A DNA stretch of 64,000 nucleotides from Nocardioides sp. zg-1230 (GTDB lineage: Bacteria; Actinomycetota; Actinomycetes; Propionibacteriales; Nocardioidaceae). Below are positions 1 to 8,658 of this stretch, in pieces. Under the pieces are notes generated by a model, which was not told where the DNA came from, searched no databases, and saw nothing but the letters and a program-made list of their open reading frames with translations. The position numbers and the translations under genes were made by a program. The stretch covers positions 186,001 through 250,000 of the forward strand of contig NZ_JABJQZ010000004.1 in NCBI RefSeq assembly GCF_013155335.1. Direction: 5' to 3'. Numbering within the stretch: the stretch's first letter is position 1; every line of letters begins with the position of its first letter.

Positions 1-837
1 ACCGACCTCCTCGAGCGCGCGTTCGGCTCCGTGCCCCACCTGCCGCGCGTGGTCGCACCCGGCGCGGTCGCCGGCACCGCGGGCGGGGCGGTCCTCGGCG
101 CCGGTGCCGGCGACAACGCCGCCGCCGCGCTGGGCCTGGGCGCGGGGGAGGGCGACGTCGTCGTCTCGATCGGCACCTCCGGGGTCGTCACCGCCGTCAC
201 GAGCACCCCGGCCGTCGACCCCACCGGCTCGGTGGCGGGCTTCGCCGACGCCACCGGTCTCTACCTCCCGCTGGTCGCCACCCTCAACGGCGCGCGGGTG
301 CTCGACGCTGCCGCCCGCCTCCTCGACGTCGACCACGACACCCTCTCGCGCCTCGCGCTCGAGGCGCCCTCGGGTGCCGGCGGCCTGGTGCTGGTGCCCT
401 ACCTCGAGGGCGAGCGCACCCCCAACCTGCCGGACGCGACGGGGTCGCTGCACGGGCTCACCCTGGCGACGGCCACCCGGCCGGCACTCGCCCGGGCGAG
501 CGTCGAGGGCCTGGTGTGCAGCCTCGCCGACGGCCTCGACGCGGTGGTGTCGACCGGGGTCACGCCGACCCGCGTCCTGCTCGTCGGCGGGGCCGCCGCG
601 TCGGAGGCCGTGCGCACGGTGGCAGCCGAGGTGCTCGGGGTCCCCGTGGACGTCCCGCCGCCGGGGGAGTACGTCGCCGACGGCGCCGCGCGTCAGGCGG
701 CGTGGGCCGTGTCGGGGGCGGAAGCACCGCCGGAGTGGGTGCGCGAGGGGACCCGGCGCTACGCCGCCGACCCCGTGCCGGCCGTCCGCGCCAGGTACGC
801 CGAGGGCCGCTCACGACACCTGGACCGGACCACCTGA
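1..837 (+). CDS. xylB: FGGY-family carbohydrate kinase, xylulokinase-like (5' end outside window)
   Basis: The frame is open from base 1, so only the C-terminal 278 residues are visible; full-length xylulokinases are about 480-500 residues. The family phosphorylates D-xylulose (or a related ketose) with ATP in the cytoplasm. The visible part has the FGGY C-terminal hallmarks: [13 protein letters not shown] followed by the phosphate-binding SIGTSGVV, the [10 protein letters not shown] segment and the ATP-site glycine motif LLVGGAAAS. Xylulokinase is favoured over other FGGY kinases because a ROK repressor, a pentose-type ABC importer and xylose isomerase follow on the same strand. It stops 104 bp before the ROK gene, and that gap holds the ROK operator, so xylB is probably transcribed from its own upstream promoter. 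Confidence 0.85.
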   Translation, partial: TDLLERAFGSVPHLPRVVAPGAVAGTAGGAVLGAGAGDNAAAALGLGAGEGDVVVSIGTSGVVTAVTSTPAVDPTGSVAGFADATGLYLPLVATLNGARVLDAAARLLDVDHDTLSRLALEAPSGAGGLVLVPYLEGERTPNLPDATGSLHGLTLATATRPALARASVEGLVCSLADGLDAVVSTGVTPTRVLLVGGAAASEAVRTVAAEVLGVPVDVPPPGEYVADGAARQAAWAVSGAEAPPEWVREGTRRYAADPVPAVRARYAEGRSRHLDRTT

Positions 838-856
838 CATTTCTGCGTCCCGGTCC

Positions 857-886
857 TTGACGTGATGCCTGTCACCGACTTAGTTT
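857..886 (+). promoter_or_regulatory. Predicted promoter of the ROK-ABC transporter operon
   Basis: A -35-like TTGACG (857-862) and a -10-like TAGTTT (881-886) are separated by 18 bp. The -10 lies inside the palindromic operator at 880-904, the arrangement expected for an autoregulated repressor operon. The start codon of the ROK gene is about 55 bp downstream. Predicted by eye only. Confidence 0.45.
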
Positions 887-904
887 GGCGGTCCGTCAAA
901 CTAA
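880..904. promoter_or_regulatory. ROK-type palindromic operator
   Basis: A 25-bp inverted repeat: TTAGTTTGGCG, a 3-bp centre (GTC), then CGTCAAACTAA. The arms match at 10 of 11 positions. The AGTTTG/CAAACT core resembles sites bound by actinobacterial and firmicute ROK sugar repressors (XylR/NagC type). It lies immediately upstream of a ROK regulator gene and overlaps the predicted -10, so binding should block transcription of the regulator and the transporter until the inducing sugar is present. No second copy was noticed in the window. Confidence 0.75.
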
Positions 905-941
905 CTGGTGACCGAGGTCACACGCAGGATCGAGGACGCAG

Positions 942-2210
942 ATGTCGCAGGTGCGGGACGGCTGGTCGACGACCAGCACCGGCGGTGCCGACCAGGGCAC
1001 CGTCCGTCGCGCGAACCTGTCGCTGGTCCTCCGCAGCCTCCGCGAGGGCGGACCCCGTTCCCGGGCCCGGCTCGCCGCCGACCTCGGCCTCAACAAGGCG
1101 ACCGTCTCCAGCCTCGTCACCGAGCTGCGCGAGCGCGGCCTGGTCCGCGAGGGCAGCGCCGAGCGCGGCGCCGTCGGGCGCCCCGGCACGACGGTGGAGA
1201 TCGACGGCGCCGGCGCCTACGGCCTGGGTGCGGAGATCAACGTCCACCACGTCTCGACCCGCGCGGTCGACCTTGCCGGCACCGTCGTCAGCGAGCGGCG
1301 TACGTCGGTGGACACCCGCGGCCTCGAGCCCGACGAGGTGGTCGACCGGCTGGTCGAGCTGCTGCACGGCACCCTCGCCGACCTGGCCGCCCTCGACGCG
1401 GCGCCGGTGGCCGCGGTCGTCGGGGTCGCCGGACTCGTCGACCGCGACCGGGGCCACGTGTCCGTCGCCGCCAACCTCGGGTGGCAGGGGGTCGGCCTGG
1501 CCGGGCTGCTGCGCGCCAGGCTCGGCGACCCCGACTACCTGCTCGAGGTGGACAACGAGGCCAACCTGGCCGCCGTCGCCGAGGCCACCCCCGGCGACCC
1601 CGAGCGCCGCGACATCCTCGTCATCCACGGCGAGGTCGGCATCGGCGGCGGCATCGTCGCCGACGGCCGGCCGTTCTCCGGGCGCCGCGGCTACGCCGGC
1701 GAGTTCGGCCACATGGTCGTCGACCGCGACGGCAGCGTGTGCGGGTGCGGGCGCACCGGGTGCTGGGAGACGGTCATCGGCCTCAGCCACCTCATCGACC
1801 TCGCCGCTGCCTCCGACGACGACCTGCTGCGCTCGCCCACCCTCGACCTCGAGGGCAAGGTCGAGGAGATCAGCCGCCGCGCTGCCGCCGGCGACGAGCG
1901 CACGCTCGCCGCGCTCGGCGAGGTCGGCCGCTGGGTCGGCATCGGCGCCGCCGTCCTCACCAACGTGCTCAACCCCGGCATGATCGTGCTGTCGGGCTAC
2001 CTCGGCGAGATCGGCGAGTGGATCCGTGACGTGGTCGAGGCCGAGCTCGCCTCCGGTGTCCTGGCCCCCGACGCGGGTGGCACGCGCATCGCGCTCTCGA
2101 CCCTCGGCTTCTCGGCAGCGGTGCACGGCGCCGCCGCCGTCGCCATCGACCACGTCTACGACGACCCGACCCTCGTGCCGCGGGTGGTCCCCACCCTGGA
2201 GGTGATGTGA
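942..2210 (+). CDS. ROK-family transcriptional repressor of sugar uptake
   Basis: 422 residues. The N-terminal ~90 residues form a winged helix-turn-helix (RSLREGGPRSRARLAADLGL, then NKATVSSLVTEL recognition helix). The rest is the ROK sugar-kinase-like effector domain. The ROK zinc site is visible as His257 plus the CGCGRTGC cluster (Cys267, Cys269, Cys274), and the GEVGIGGGIV glycine motif is present. ROK repressors release their operator when a sugar or sugar phosphate binds. The 25-bp palindrome upstream and the following ABC importer and xylA make xylose or a related pentose the likely inducer, which is an inference. Its stop codon overlaps the next start (TGATG), so the operon is translationally coupled. 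Confidence 0.9.
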   Translation: MSQVRDGWSTTSTGGADQGTVRRANLSLVLRSLREGGPRSRARLAADLGLNKATVSSLVTELRERGLVREGSAERGAVGRPGTTVEIDGAGAYGLGAEINVHHVSTRAVDLAGTVVSERRTSVDTRGLEPDEVVDRLVELLHGTLADLAALDAAPVAAVVGVAGLVDRDRGHVSVAANLGWQGVGLAGLLRARLGDPDYLLEVDNEANLAAVAEATPGDPERRDILVIHGEVGIGGGIVADGRPFSGRRGYAGEFGHMVVDRDGSVCGCGRTGCWETVIGLSHLIDLAAASDDDLLRSPTLDLEGKVEEISRRAAAGDERTLAALGEVGRWVGIGAAVLTNVLNPGMIVLSGYLGEIGEWIRDVVEAELASGVLAPDAGGTRIALSTLGFSAAVHGAAAVAIDHVYDDPTLVPRVVPTLEVM

Positions 2211-3721
2211 TGAACGACGCCCCGCTGCTCACGATGCGCGGCATCGTCAAGCGGTTCCCCGGCGTGCTCGCGCTCGGAGGAGTCGAGCTCGAGGTGCGCG
2301 CGGGGGAGGTGCACTGCCTGCTGGGCCAGAACGGCGCCGGCAAGTCGACGCTGATCAAGGTCCTCTCCGCGAGCTACCAGCCCGACGAGGGCGAGATCCT
2401 CTGGGAGGGCGAGCCGGTCACGCTGTCGACGCCCCAGGCCTCGATGGCCCTCGGGATCTCTACCATCTACCAGGAGCTCGACCTCGTCCCCGACCTCAGC
2501 GTCGCCGAGAACATCTTCCTCGGCCACGAGCTGAGCACCGCCGGCTTCAGCCAGCGCGCGGAGACGATCCGTCGTACGCGCGACCTGCTGGCCCGGCTGG
2601 GTCACTCCGAGATCTCGCCCACGCGCTCCGTCGGCCGGCTCTCGCCCGCCGCACAGCAGATCGTCAGCATGGCGCGCGCCCTGTCCCAGGACACTCGGCT
2701 GCTCATCCTCGACGAGCCGTCCGCGGTGCTCGACCAGGGAGAGGTCGACAACCTCTTCCGCGTCATCCGCGACCTCACGGCCGAGGGCGTCGCCGTCGTC
2801 TACATCTCCCACCGGCTGGAGGAGATCCGCCAGATCGGCGACCGCATCACGGTCCTCAAGGACGGCAGCACGGTCGCCACCGGCCTCGCCGTCGACCAGA
2901 CGCCCACCAGCGAGCTGATCAAGCTGATGACCGGGCGCTCGATCGAGTACGTCTTCCCGCCCCGTGGCGACGCACCGCCGCCGACCGGTGACCCGATCCT
3001 CGAGGTGATCGGCCTCGACCTGCCGGGCGTCTTCTCCGGAGTCGACCTGAGCGTGCGGGCGGGGGAGATCGTCGGTCTCGCCGGCCTCGTCGGCGCGGGA
3101 CGCTCGGAGATCCTCGAGACCCTCTACGGCGCGCGCCGCCCGTCCGCGGGCACCGTGCGCGTCGCCGGTCGCGAGCTGCGGCGCGGCTCCGTGCCCGCGG
3201 CGGTCAAGGCCGGCGTCGGTCTCGCCCCGGAGGAGCGCAAGAGCCAGGGGCTCCTGCTCGACCAGGCGATCTTCGCCAACATCACCGTGTCCACGCTGGG
3301 ACGCTTCAGCCGGTTCGGGCTGCTCGACAGCCGCGCCGAGCGCAAGCGCTCCACCGAGGTCGCGGAGTCCCTCGACGTCCGCCCGGCAGGGGTCGATCGC
3401 CTCGTGCGCCTCCTGTCGGGCGGCAACCAGCAGAAGGTCGTCCTGGCCCGGTGGCTGCTCCGCGAGTGCCGTGTGCTGCTCCTGGACGAGCCGACCCGAG
3501 GGGTCGATGTCGGCGCGCGCGCCGAGATCTACGCCCTCGTGCGCTCGCTGGCCGACTCCGGCGTCGCCGTCGTGGTCGTGTCGAGCGAGGTGGAGGAGGT
3601 GCTCGGGCTCGCGGACCGGGTCCTCGTGGTCCGTGAGGGCCGTGTCGTGCACGAAGGTCCCGCGGGCGAGATCGACGAGTCCCGCGTCCTGGACCTGGTC
3701 ATGGAAGGAAAGGTCGCATGA
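2210..3721 (+). CDS. Sugar ABC transporter, duplicated ATP-binding protein (RbsA/XylG/MglA type)
   Basis: About 503 residues with two fused ATPase domains, as in ribose/xylose/galactose importers of the CUT2 class. The first domain has Walker A GQNGAGKS, signature LSPAAQQ and Walker B LLILDEPSAVLD. The second has the degenerate Walker A typical of this family (GLVGAGRSE), a canonical signature (LLSGGNQQ) and Walker B LLLDEPTRGVDVG. The ATG at 2210 is preferred over the overlapping GTG at 2207 because GGAGG at 2198-2202 is 7 nt from the ATG but only 4 nt from the GTG. It overlaps the ROK gene upstream and the permease gene downstream (ATGA), so the three are coupled. It powers import through the permease encoded next. 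Confidence 0.93.
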   Translation: MNDAPLLTMRGIVKRFPGVLALGGVELEVRAGEVHCLLGQNGAGKSTLIKVLSASYQPDEGEILWEGEPVTLSTPQASMALGISTIYQELDLVPDLSVAENIFLGHELSTAGFSQRAETIRRTRDLLARLGHSEISPTRSVGRLSPAAQQIVSMARALSQDTRLLILDEPSAVLDQGEVDNLFRVIRDLTAEGVAVVYISHRLEEIRQIGDRITVLKDGSTVATGLAVDQTPTSELIKLMTGRSIEYVFPPRGDAPPPTGDPILEVIGLDLPGVFSGVDLSVRAGEIVGLAGLVGAGRSEILETLYGARRPSAGTVRVAGRELRRGSVPAAVKAGVGLAPEERKSQGLLLDQAIFANITVSTLGRFSRFGLLDSRAERKRSTEVAESLDVRPAGVDRLVRLLSGGNQQKVVLARWLLRECRVLLLDEPTRGVDVGARAEIYALVRSLADSGVAVVVVSSEVEEVLGLADRVLVVREGRVVHEGPAGEIDESRVLDLVMEGKVA

Positions 3722-4794
3722 GCGAGCAGAGCACGAGTCGGGACACGGGCGCGGTGGAGAACACCGTCCCAGCCTCCACGGAGTCGGTCAGGGTGGAGCG
3801 CGCCGCCGCGGAGTCGGGAGGTAACGGCGGAGGCGGCCTGATGAGCGGCCCGTTCGGCCGCAACCTCGGCCTCGTCGTGGCGCTCCTGCTGATCTGCGCG
3901 GCGGGCATCATCACCGCAGGCGACCGGTTCGCCAGCATCGACAACACCCTCACGATCCTGCGCTTCGCCTCGACCATCGGCGTGGTCAGCATCGGGATGA
4001 CCTTCGTCATCACCGGCGGCGGCATCGACCTGTCGGTCGGCGCGATCCTGGCGCTCTGCTCGGTCTGGGCGACGACGTTCGCCACCCAGACGATGGCGGA
4101 GGACACGCACTGGATCATCATGGTGTTCGCCGCCCTGGCCGTCGGCTCCGCCTGCGGCCTCGTCAACGGACTCGTGATCGCGTACGGCAAGGTGGTGCCG
4201 TTCATCACGACACTGGCGATGCTCGCCGCCGCGCGCGGTCTCGCCGAGATCATCTCCGAGCGTCGTACGCAGATCGTGACCGTCGACGGCTTCAAGGAGT
4301 TCTTCTCCGCCGACGTGCTCGGCGTGCCGTTCCTGGTGATCATCTTCGCGATCGTCGCGGTGGCCGGCTGGGTCCTGTTCAACCGTACGACGTTCGGCCG
4401 GCGCACCCTCGCCGTCGGCGGCAATCCCGAGGCCGCGCGACTCGCGGGCATCAACGTCAACCGGCACACCGTGATGCTCTACGTGCTCGTCGGCTTCTGC
4501 TGCGGGCTCGCGGCGCTGATGCTGGTCAGCCGCACCACGACCGGCAGCTCGACCCACGGCACGCTCCTCGAGCTCGACGTCATCGCGGCCGTCGTCATCG
4601 GCGGCACCCTGCTCACCGGCGGGCGCGGCACGATCGTCGGCACCGTCCTGGGCGTGCTCATCTTCGCCACCCTCGGCAACGTGTTCACCCTCAACAACCA
4701 GGACACCTCGACCCAGGCGGTCGCCAAGGGCCTGATCATCGTCGTCGCCGTCCTGCTCCAGCAGCGCCTGGCGCGCAACGCGACGTCCACCTAG
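3718..4794 (+). CDS. Sugar ABC transporter permease (RbsC/XylH type)
   Basis: 358 residues, an integral membrane subunit of a CUT2 importer. A polar N-terminal tail of about 45 residues rich in Ser, Thr, Glu and Gly precedes a series of hydrophobic segments beginning with NLGLVVALLLICAAGIIT. The family motif GGGIDLSVGAI after the second membrane stretch and the conserved VGGNPEAARLAGI loop, which contacts the ATPase, are both present, as is the C-terminal GGTLLTGGRGTIVGTVLGV. The start ATG overlaps the ATPase stop (ATGA). About 105 bp separate it from the binding-protein gene. Confidence 0.93.
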   Translation: MSEQSTSRDTGAVENTVPASTESVRVERAAAESGGNGGGGLMSGPFGRNLGLVVALLLICAAGIITAGDRFASIDNTLTILRFASTIGVVSIGMTFVITGGGIDLSVGAILALCSVWATTFATQTMAEDTHWIIMVFAALAVGSACGLVNGLVIAYGKVVPFITTLAMLAAARGLAEIISERRTQIVTVDGFKEFFSADVLGVPFLVIIFAIVAVAGWVLFNRTTFGRRTLAVGGNPEAARLAGINVNRHTVMLYVLVGFCCGLAALMLVSRTTTGSSTHGTLLELDVIAAVVIGGTLLTGGRGTIVGTVLGVLIFATLGNVFTLNNQDTSTQAVAKGLIIVVAVLLQQRLARNATST

Positions 4795-4899
4795 CCGCAG
4801 CACCCCGCACTCGGAACCACCGCACCACCACGCCGGCACGTCTCGGAGCGCCGGCCGCAGCACCGCACCCATCGAGAACACACACAAGGAGCACGACCC

Positions 4900-5973
4900 A
4901 TGCGACTGCGCACTCCCTTCCGACGGCACCAGAGCCGCCGCTACTCCGGCCTCGTGGTCGGCGCGGTCGCCGTCCTGTCCCTCGCCGCGTGCACCGGCAG
5001 CGCCCAGGACGCTGCCGAGGACGACGACAGCGGCGACTCCGCACCGGCCGCCGCCGCCGGCAGCAACGACGAGGAGGGCGACCAGGTCACGATCGGCTTC
5101 TCGGCGCCCGCCGCGGACCACGGCTGGATGGCCGCCATCACCAACAACGTCCGCGACCTCGCGGAGCAGTACCCCGACGTCGACCTCCAGATCGCGGAGG
5201 GCACCAACGACGTCAACCTCCAGATCAGCCAGGTCGAGACCTTCATCAACGACGGCGTCGACGCCATCGTCCTGCTGCCCTTCGACGGTGCCGCGATGAC
5301 GCCGGTGGCGCTCAAGGCGATGGAGGCCGGCATCCCGGTCATCAACGTCGACCGCGAGTTCGACGACCCCAACGCGGCCCGCGTCACGGTGCTCGGCGAC
5401 AACTACGGCATGGGCGTCTCGGCCGGCCAGTACGTCTGCGAGCAGGCCGGTGACAACAAGGACGCGATCGTCGCCGAGATCGCCGGCATCGACTCGCTGC
5501 CGCTCACCCAGGACCGCAGCCAGGGCTTCGAGGACGCGCTGTCCGAGTGCGGCCTCGACGTCGACGCCCGCCAGGCCGCCGAGTTCACCGTCGAGAGCGG
5601 CGAGGAGGTCGCGGCGAACCTGCTCCAGGCCGAGCCGAAGATCGACTTCCTCTGGAACCACGACGACGACCAGGGCGTCGGCGTGCTCGCGGCCATCGAG
5701 AACGCCGGCCGCGACGAGTTCACGATGATCGGCGGCGCCGGCTCGGCCAACGCCATGCGCGCGATCCAGGAGGACAGCGGTGTCCTCAAGGCCACCGTCA
5801 TCTACCCGTCGACCCAGGGCGCGGACGGCGTCAAGCTCGCCCGCCTGCTGGTCCAGGACAAGGCGATGAGCGACCTCGTCGAGGTCGAGGTGCCCCGCAC
5901 GGTGCAGCTCTTCGCCCCGGTCGTCACCTCGGACAACGTCGACCAGTACATCGACACGGCCTTCGAGTCCTGA
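4900..5973 (+). CDS. Sugar ABC transporter substrate-binding lipoprotein (RbsB-like)
   Basis: 357 residues. A basic N-terminus, a hydrophobic stretch and the lipobox LAAC (Cys31) mark a membrane-anchored lipoprotein. An acidic, Ala-rich linker of about 30 residues precedes the periplasmic-binding-protein type 1 fold (VTIGFSAPAADHGWMAAITNNV), typical of ribose/xylose-class receptors. Conserved signatures include GVDAIVLLPFDGAAMTPVAL and GIPVINVDREF; the Asp/Arg pair in the latter usually contacts sugar hydroxyls. It supplies sugar to the permease and ATPase encoded upstream. RBS AAGGAG lies before the ATG. A strong hairpin follows the stop codon, so the receptor and transporter may be expressed at different levels from the enzymes downstream. 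The exact sugar cannot be read from sequence. Confidence 0.92.
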   Translation: MRLRTPFRRHQSRRYSGLVVGAVAVLSLAACTGSAQDAAEDDDSGDSAPAAAAGSNDEEGDQVTIGFSAPAADHGWMAAITNNVRDLAEQYPDVDLQIAEGTNDVNLQISQVETFINDGVDAIVLLPFDGAAMTPVALKAMEAGIPVINVDREFDDPNAARVTVLGDNYGMGVSAGQYVCEQAGDNKDAIVAEIAGIDSLPLTQDRSQGFEDALSECGLDVDARQAAEFTVESGEEVAANLLQAEPKIDFLWNHDDDQGVGVLAAIENAGRDEFTMIGGAGSANAMRAIQEDSGVLKATVIYPSTQGADGVKLARLLVQDKAMSDLVEVEVPRTVQLFAPVVTSDNVDQYIDTAFES

Positions 5974-5979
5974 GGCGTC

Positions 5980-6012
5980 CCGCGGCGGCTCCCTCGTCGG
6001 GAGCCGCCGCGG
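5980..6012 (+). terminator. Perfect 14-bp hairpin after the binding-protein gene
   Basis: CCGCGGCGGCTCCC (5980-5993) pairs fully with GGGAGCCGCCGCGG (5999-6012) around a 5-nt loop, 7 bp after the stop codon. There is no U-tract, as is common in high-GC actinobacteria. It may terminate, attenuate, or protect the 3' end of the transporter mRNA. The remaining ~130 bp to the next gene is GC-rich with further short inverted repeats (CCCGGG pairs near 6066-6096). Confidence 0.7.
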
Positions 6013-6144
6013 CACCCCGCACCACCCCGTTGCACCCGCACCACCACTGCTGAACACCGTCACGCCCCGGGCGCGCCACCGCGCGGCACCCGGGCCGTAC
6101 GAGCCGCGCCCCGACACCCACCAGCTCGCACACGAGGAGGTCCG

Positions 6145-7338
6145 ATGACCACCACTCCCGACACCCACGCCAGCACGCGCGACCTGTCGGTCGGCATGGT
6201 GGGCTACGCCTTCATGGGCGCAGCGCACTCGCACGCCTGGCGCACCGCCCCGCGGTTCTTCGACCTCCCGCTCCGTCCGCGCATGAGGGCCGTCGCCGGG
6301 CGCGACCCGGAGGGCGTCCGTGCCGCCGCCGAGCGCCTCGGGTGGGAGTCCACCGAGACTTCCTGGCAGGCCCTCGTCGAGCGCGACGACATCGACCTCG
6401 TCGACGTCTGCACCCCCGGCCACACCCACGCCGAGATCGTCATCGCCGCCCTCGAGGCCGGCAAGCACGTCCTGTGCGAGAAGCCGCTGGCCAACAGCGT
6501 CGAGGAGGCCGAGGCGATGACCCGCGCCGCCGAGGCGGCCGCCGCGTCCGGCGTCCGGGCGATGGTCGGCTTCACCTACCGCCGGGTGCCCGCGATCGCC
6601 CTGGCGCGCCAGCTCGTCGCCGAGGGCCGCCTCGGCACGCTGCACCACGTGCGCGCCCAGTACCTCCAGGACTGGATCGTCGACCCGCAGGCACCCCTCT
6701 CGTGGCGCCTGGAGAAGGACAAGGCCGGCTCGGGCTCCCTCGGCGACATCGGCGCCCACATCATCGACATCACGCAGTTCATCACCGGCGACACCATCAG
6801 CCGGGTCACCGGCCGCCTGCACACCTTCGTCGACGAGCGGCCGCTGCCCAGCGAGCACTCGGGCCTGTCCGGCACGGCCGGCACCGGCACCGGGAAGGTG
6901 ACCGTCGACGACGCCGCCACCTTCCTGGCCGACTTCCGCGGGGGTGCGATGGGCGTCTTCGAGGCGACCCGCTTCGCGTCGGGCCGCAAGAATGCGATCC
7001 GCATCGAGGTCAACGGCTCGCAGGGCAGCATCGCCTTCGACTTCGAGGACATGAACGTCCTCCACTTCTTCGACGGCACCGAGGACGCCCGCACCGCGGG
7101 CTTCCGCCGCATCCTCGTCACCGAGCCGCAGCACCCCTACGTCGGCGCGTGGTGGCCGCCGGGCCACGTCATCGGCTACGAGCACGGCTTCATCCACCAG
7201 GCGGTCGACCTGGTCCGCGACATCGCGGCCGGCGACGCCCCTTCCCCATCCTTTGCCGACGGACTCCAGGTGCAGCGCGTCCTGGCCGCGGTCGAGACCA
7301 GCTCTGACAACGATTCGTGGCAGGAGATCCCCGCATGA
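6145..7338 (+). CDS. Gfo/Idh/MocA-family NAD(P)-dependent oxidoreductase
   Basis: 397 residues. The N-terminal Rossmann fold begins at [19 protein letters not shown], with the GxxxxG variant typical of this family. The conserved EKPL motif is at residues 112-115, and the C-terminal alpha/beta substrate domain contains [10 protein letters not shown] with the usual catalytic His. Members oxidise or reduce sugars, inositols or sugar derivatives with a nicotinamide cofactor. The position between a sugar importer and xylA, with a 4-nt overlap into xylA (ATGA), shows it is part of the sugar operon. The substrate is not determinable: an aldose 1-dehydrogenase, an inositol dehydrogenase or a 3-keto-sugar enzyme are all possible. 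RBS GAGGAGG lies just before the ATG. Confidence 0.87.
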   Translation: MTTTPDTHASTRDLSVGMVGYAFMGAAHSHAWRTAPRFFDLPLRPRMRAVAGRDPEGVRAAAERLGWESTETSWQALVERDDIDLVDVCTPGHTHAEIVIAALEAGKHVLCEKPLANSVEEAEAMTRAAEAAAASGVRAMVGFTYRRVPAIALARQLVAEGRLGTLHHVRAQYLQDWIVDPQAPLSWRLEKDKAGSGSLGDIGAHIIDITQFITGDTISRVTGRLHTFVDERPLPSEHSGLSGTAGTGTGKVTVDDAATFLADFRGGAMGVFEATRFASGRKNAIRIEVNGSQGSIAFDFEDMNVLHFFDGTEDARTAGFRRILVTEPQHPYVGAWWPPGHVIGYEHGFIHQAVDLVRDIAAGDAPSPSFADGLQVQRVLAAVETSSDNDSWQEIPA

Positions 7339-8495
7339 CCGACTACACCCCGACCCCCGACGACAAGTTCTCGTTCGGCCTCTGGACGGTGGGCTGGCAG
7401 GGCACCGACGTGTTCGGACCCGCCTCCCGCGCGCTGCTCGACCCCGTCGAGGCCACCTACAAGCTCGCCGAGCTCGGCGCGGCGGCCGTCACCTTCCACG
7501 ACGACGACCTCGTCCCCGACGACGACAAGCGCGACGCCGTGCTCGAGCAGTTCGAGAAGGCGCTGGCCGACACCGGGCTCGCCGTCGAGATGGTGACCAC
7601 CAACCTGTTCGGCCACCCGGTCTTCAAGGAGGGCGCCCTCACCGCCAACAACCGCGAGGTGCGGCGCTACGCGCTCACCAAGGCGCTGCGCAACATCGAC
7701 CTCGCGGCATCGCTGGGTGCGAAGACGTTCGTCCTGTGGGGCGGCCGCGAGGGCGCCGAGCACGGCGCCGCGAAGGACGTCCAGGCCGCCCTCGACCGCT
7801 ACAGCGAGTCGCTCAACCTGCTCTGCGCCTACGTCAAGGAGCAGGGCTACGACATGCGGTTCGCCCTCGAGCCCAAGCCCAACGAGCCGCGCGGCGACAT
7901 CCTGCTGCCGACCATCGGCCACGCCCTCGCGCTCATCGCCGAGCTCGACGACCCCGACATGGTCGGCCTCAACCCCGAGGTGGGCCACGAGGAGATGGCA
8001 GGGCTCAACTTCGCCCACGGCATCAGCCAGGCGCTGTGGCACGACAAGCTCTTCCACGTCGACCTCAACGGCCAGCACGGCCCCCGCTTCGACCAGGACC
8101 TGCGCTTCGGCGCGGGCAACGTGCGCGGCGCCTTCTGGACCGTCGACGCCCTGCTCGGCGCCGGGACCGGCAAGGCCTACGACGGCTACGTGCACTTCGA
8201 CTTCAAGCCCCCCCGCGCCGAGGCCGAGGACGGTGTCTGGGAGTCGGCTCGCGGCTGCATGCGCAACTACCTGATCCTGCGCGACAAGGTCCGCGCCTTC
8301 CGCGCCGACCCCGACGTGGTCGCGGCCCTCGCCGCCGCCGAGGTCGACACGCTGCGCACCCCGACCCTCGCCGAGGGTGAGTCGCTCGCCGACCTCCGCG
8401 CGGCGTCGTACGACGTCGAGGGGCTCGGCGCACGCAGCGTCGGCCTGGAGGCGCTCGACCAGCTCGCCATGGAGCACCTGCTGGGAGTCCGCTGA
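7335..8495 (+). CDS. xylA: Xylose isomerase
   Basis: 386 residues, matching actinobacterial class I xylose isomerases (about 387). It interconverts D-xylose and D-xylulose, the substrate of the kinase at the window's left edge. The catalytic pair is visible as His55 and Asp58 in FHDDD, with metal ligand Glu179 and Lys181 in EPKPNEP, and His218 in GHEEMAG. The substrate-binding segment WGGREG is also present. ATG 7335 is chosen over an in-frame GTG at 7317 because AGGAG at 7323-7327 is well placed for it and because it yields the usual family N-terminus. It overlaps the preceding dehydrogenase gene by 4 nt and is followed by a perfect hairpin, ending this operon. Confidence 0.95.
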   Translation: MTDYTPTPDDKFSFGLWTVGWQGTDVFGPASRALLDPVEATYKLAELGAAAVTFHDDDLVPDDDKRDAVLEQFEKALADTGLAVEMVTTNLFGHPVFKEGALTANNREVRRYALTKALRNIDLAASLGAKTFVLWGGREGAEHGAAKDVQAALDRYSESLNLLCAYVKEQGYDMRFALEPKPNEPRGDILLPTIGHALALIAELDDPDMVGLNPEVGHEEMAGLNFAHGISQALWHDKLFHVDLNGQHGPRFDQDLRFGAGNVRGAFWTVDALLGAGTGKAYDGYVHFDFKPPRAEAEDGVWESARGCMRNYLILRDKVRAFRADPDVVAALAAAEVDTLRTPTLAEGESLADLRAASYDVEGLGARSVGLEALDQLAMEHLLGVR

Positions 8496-8505
8496 CACGA
8501 CACCT

Positions 8506-8534
8506 GGCCCGGCGGGCGCCGAACCCGCCGGGCC
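8506..8534 (+). terminator. Terminator-like hairpin after xylA
   Basis: GGCCCGGCGGG (8506-8516) and CCCGCCGGGCC (8524-8534) form a perfect 11-bp stem with a 7-nt loop, 10 bp after the xylA stop. No U-tract follows. Confidence 0.7.
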
Positions 8535-8549
8535 CACCCGATCCACCCG

Positions 8550-8580
8550 CACGACAGCACGACAGCACGACAGCACGACC
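8550..8580. repeat. 8-bp tandem repeat
   Basis: Three full copies of CACGACAG plus a partial fourth lie between the xylA hairpin and the next gene. They could affect the leader of the large secreted-protein gene or simply be slippage-prone DNA. Confidence 0.6.
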
Positions 8581-8658
8581 GCATGACAAGGGCCGAACGC
8601 CCGGGGACCCGCCCCGGAACCGATGGAGCGCACATCCGTCACCACAGAAGGGATCGTG

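Noticed and set aside
2207..2209. GTG 2207 as the start of the ATPase
   Set aside because: It is only 4 nt from GGAGG; the ATG at 2210 has normal spacing.
3529..7197. A 1222-codon open frame on the minus strand
   Set aside because: It lies opposite well-identified transporter and dehydrogenase genes, has Asp/Val/Arg/Gly-rich low-complexity translation, and is a mirror of high-GC codon use.
6145..7338. myo-Inositol 2-dehydrogenase (iolG)
   Set aside because: No other iol genes are present and the neighbours are xylose genes; left as an unspecified family member.
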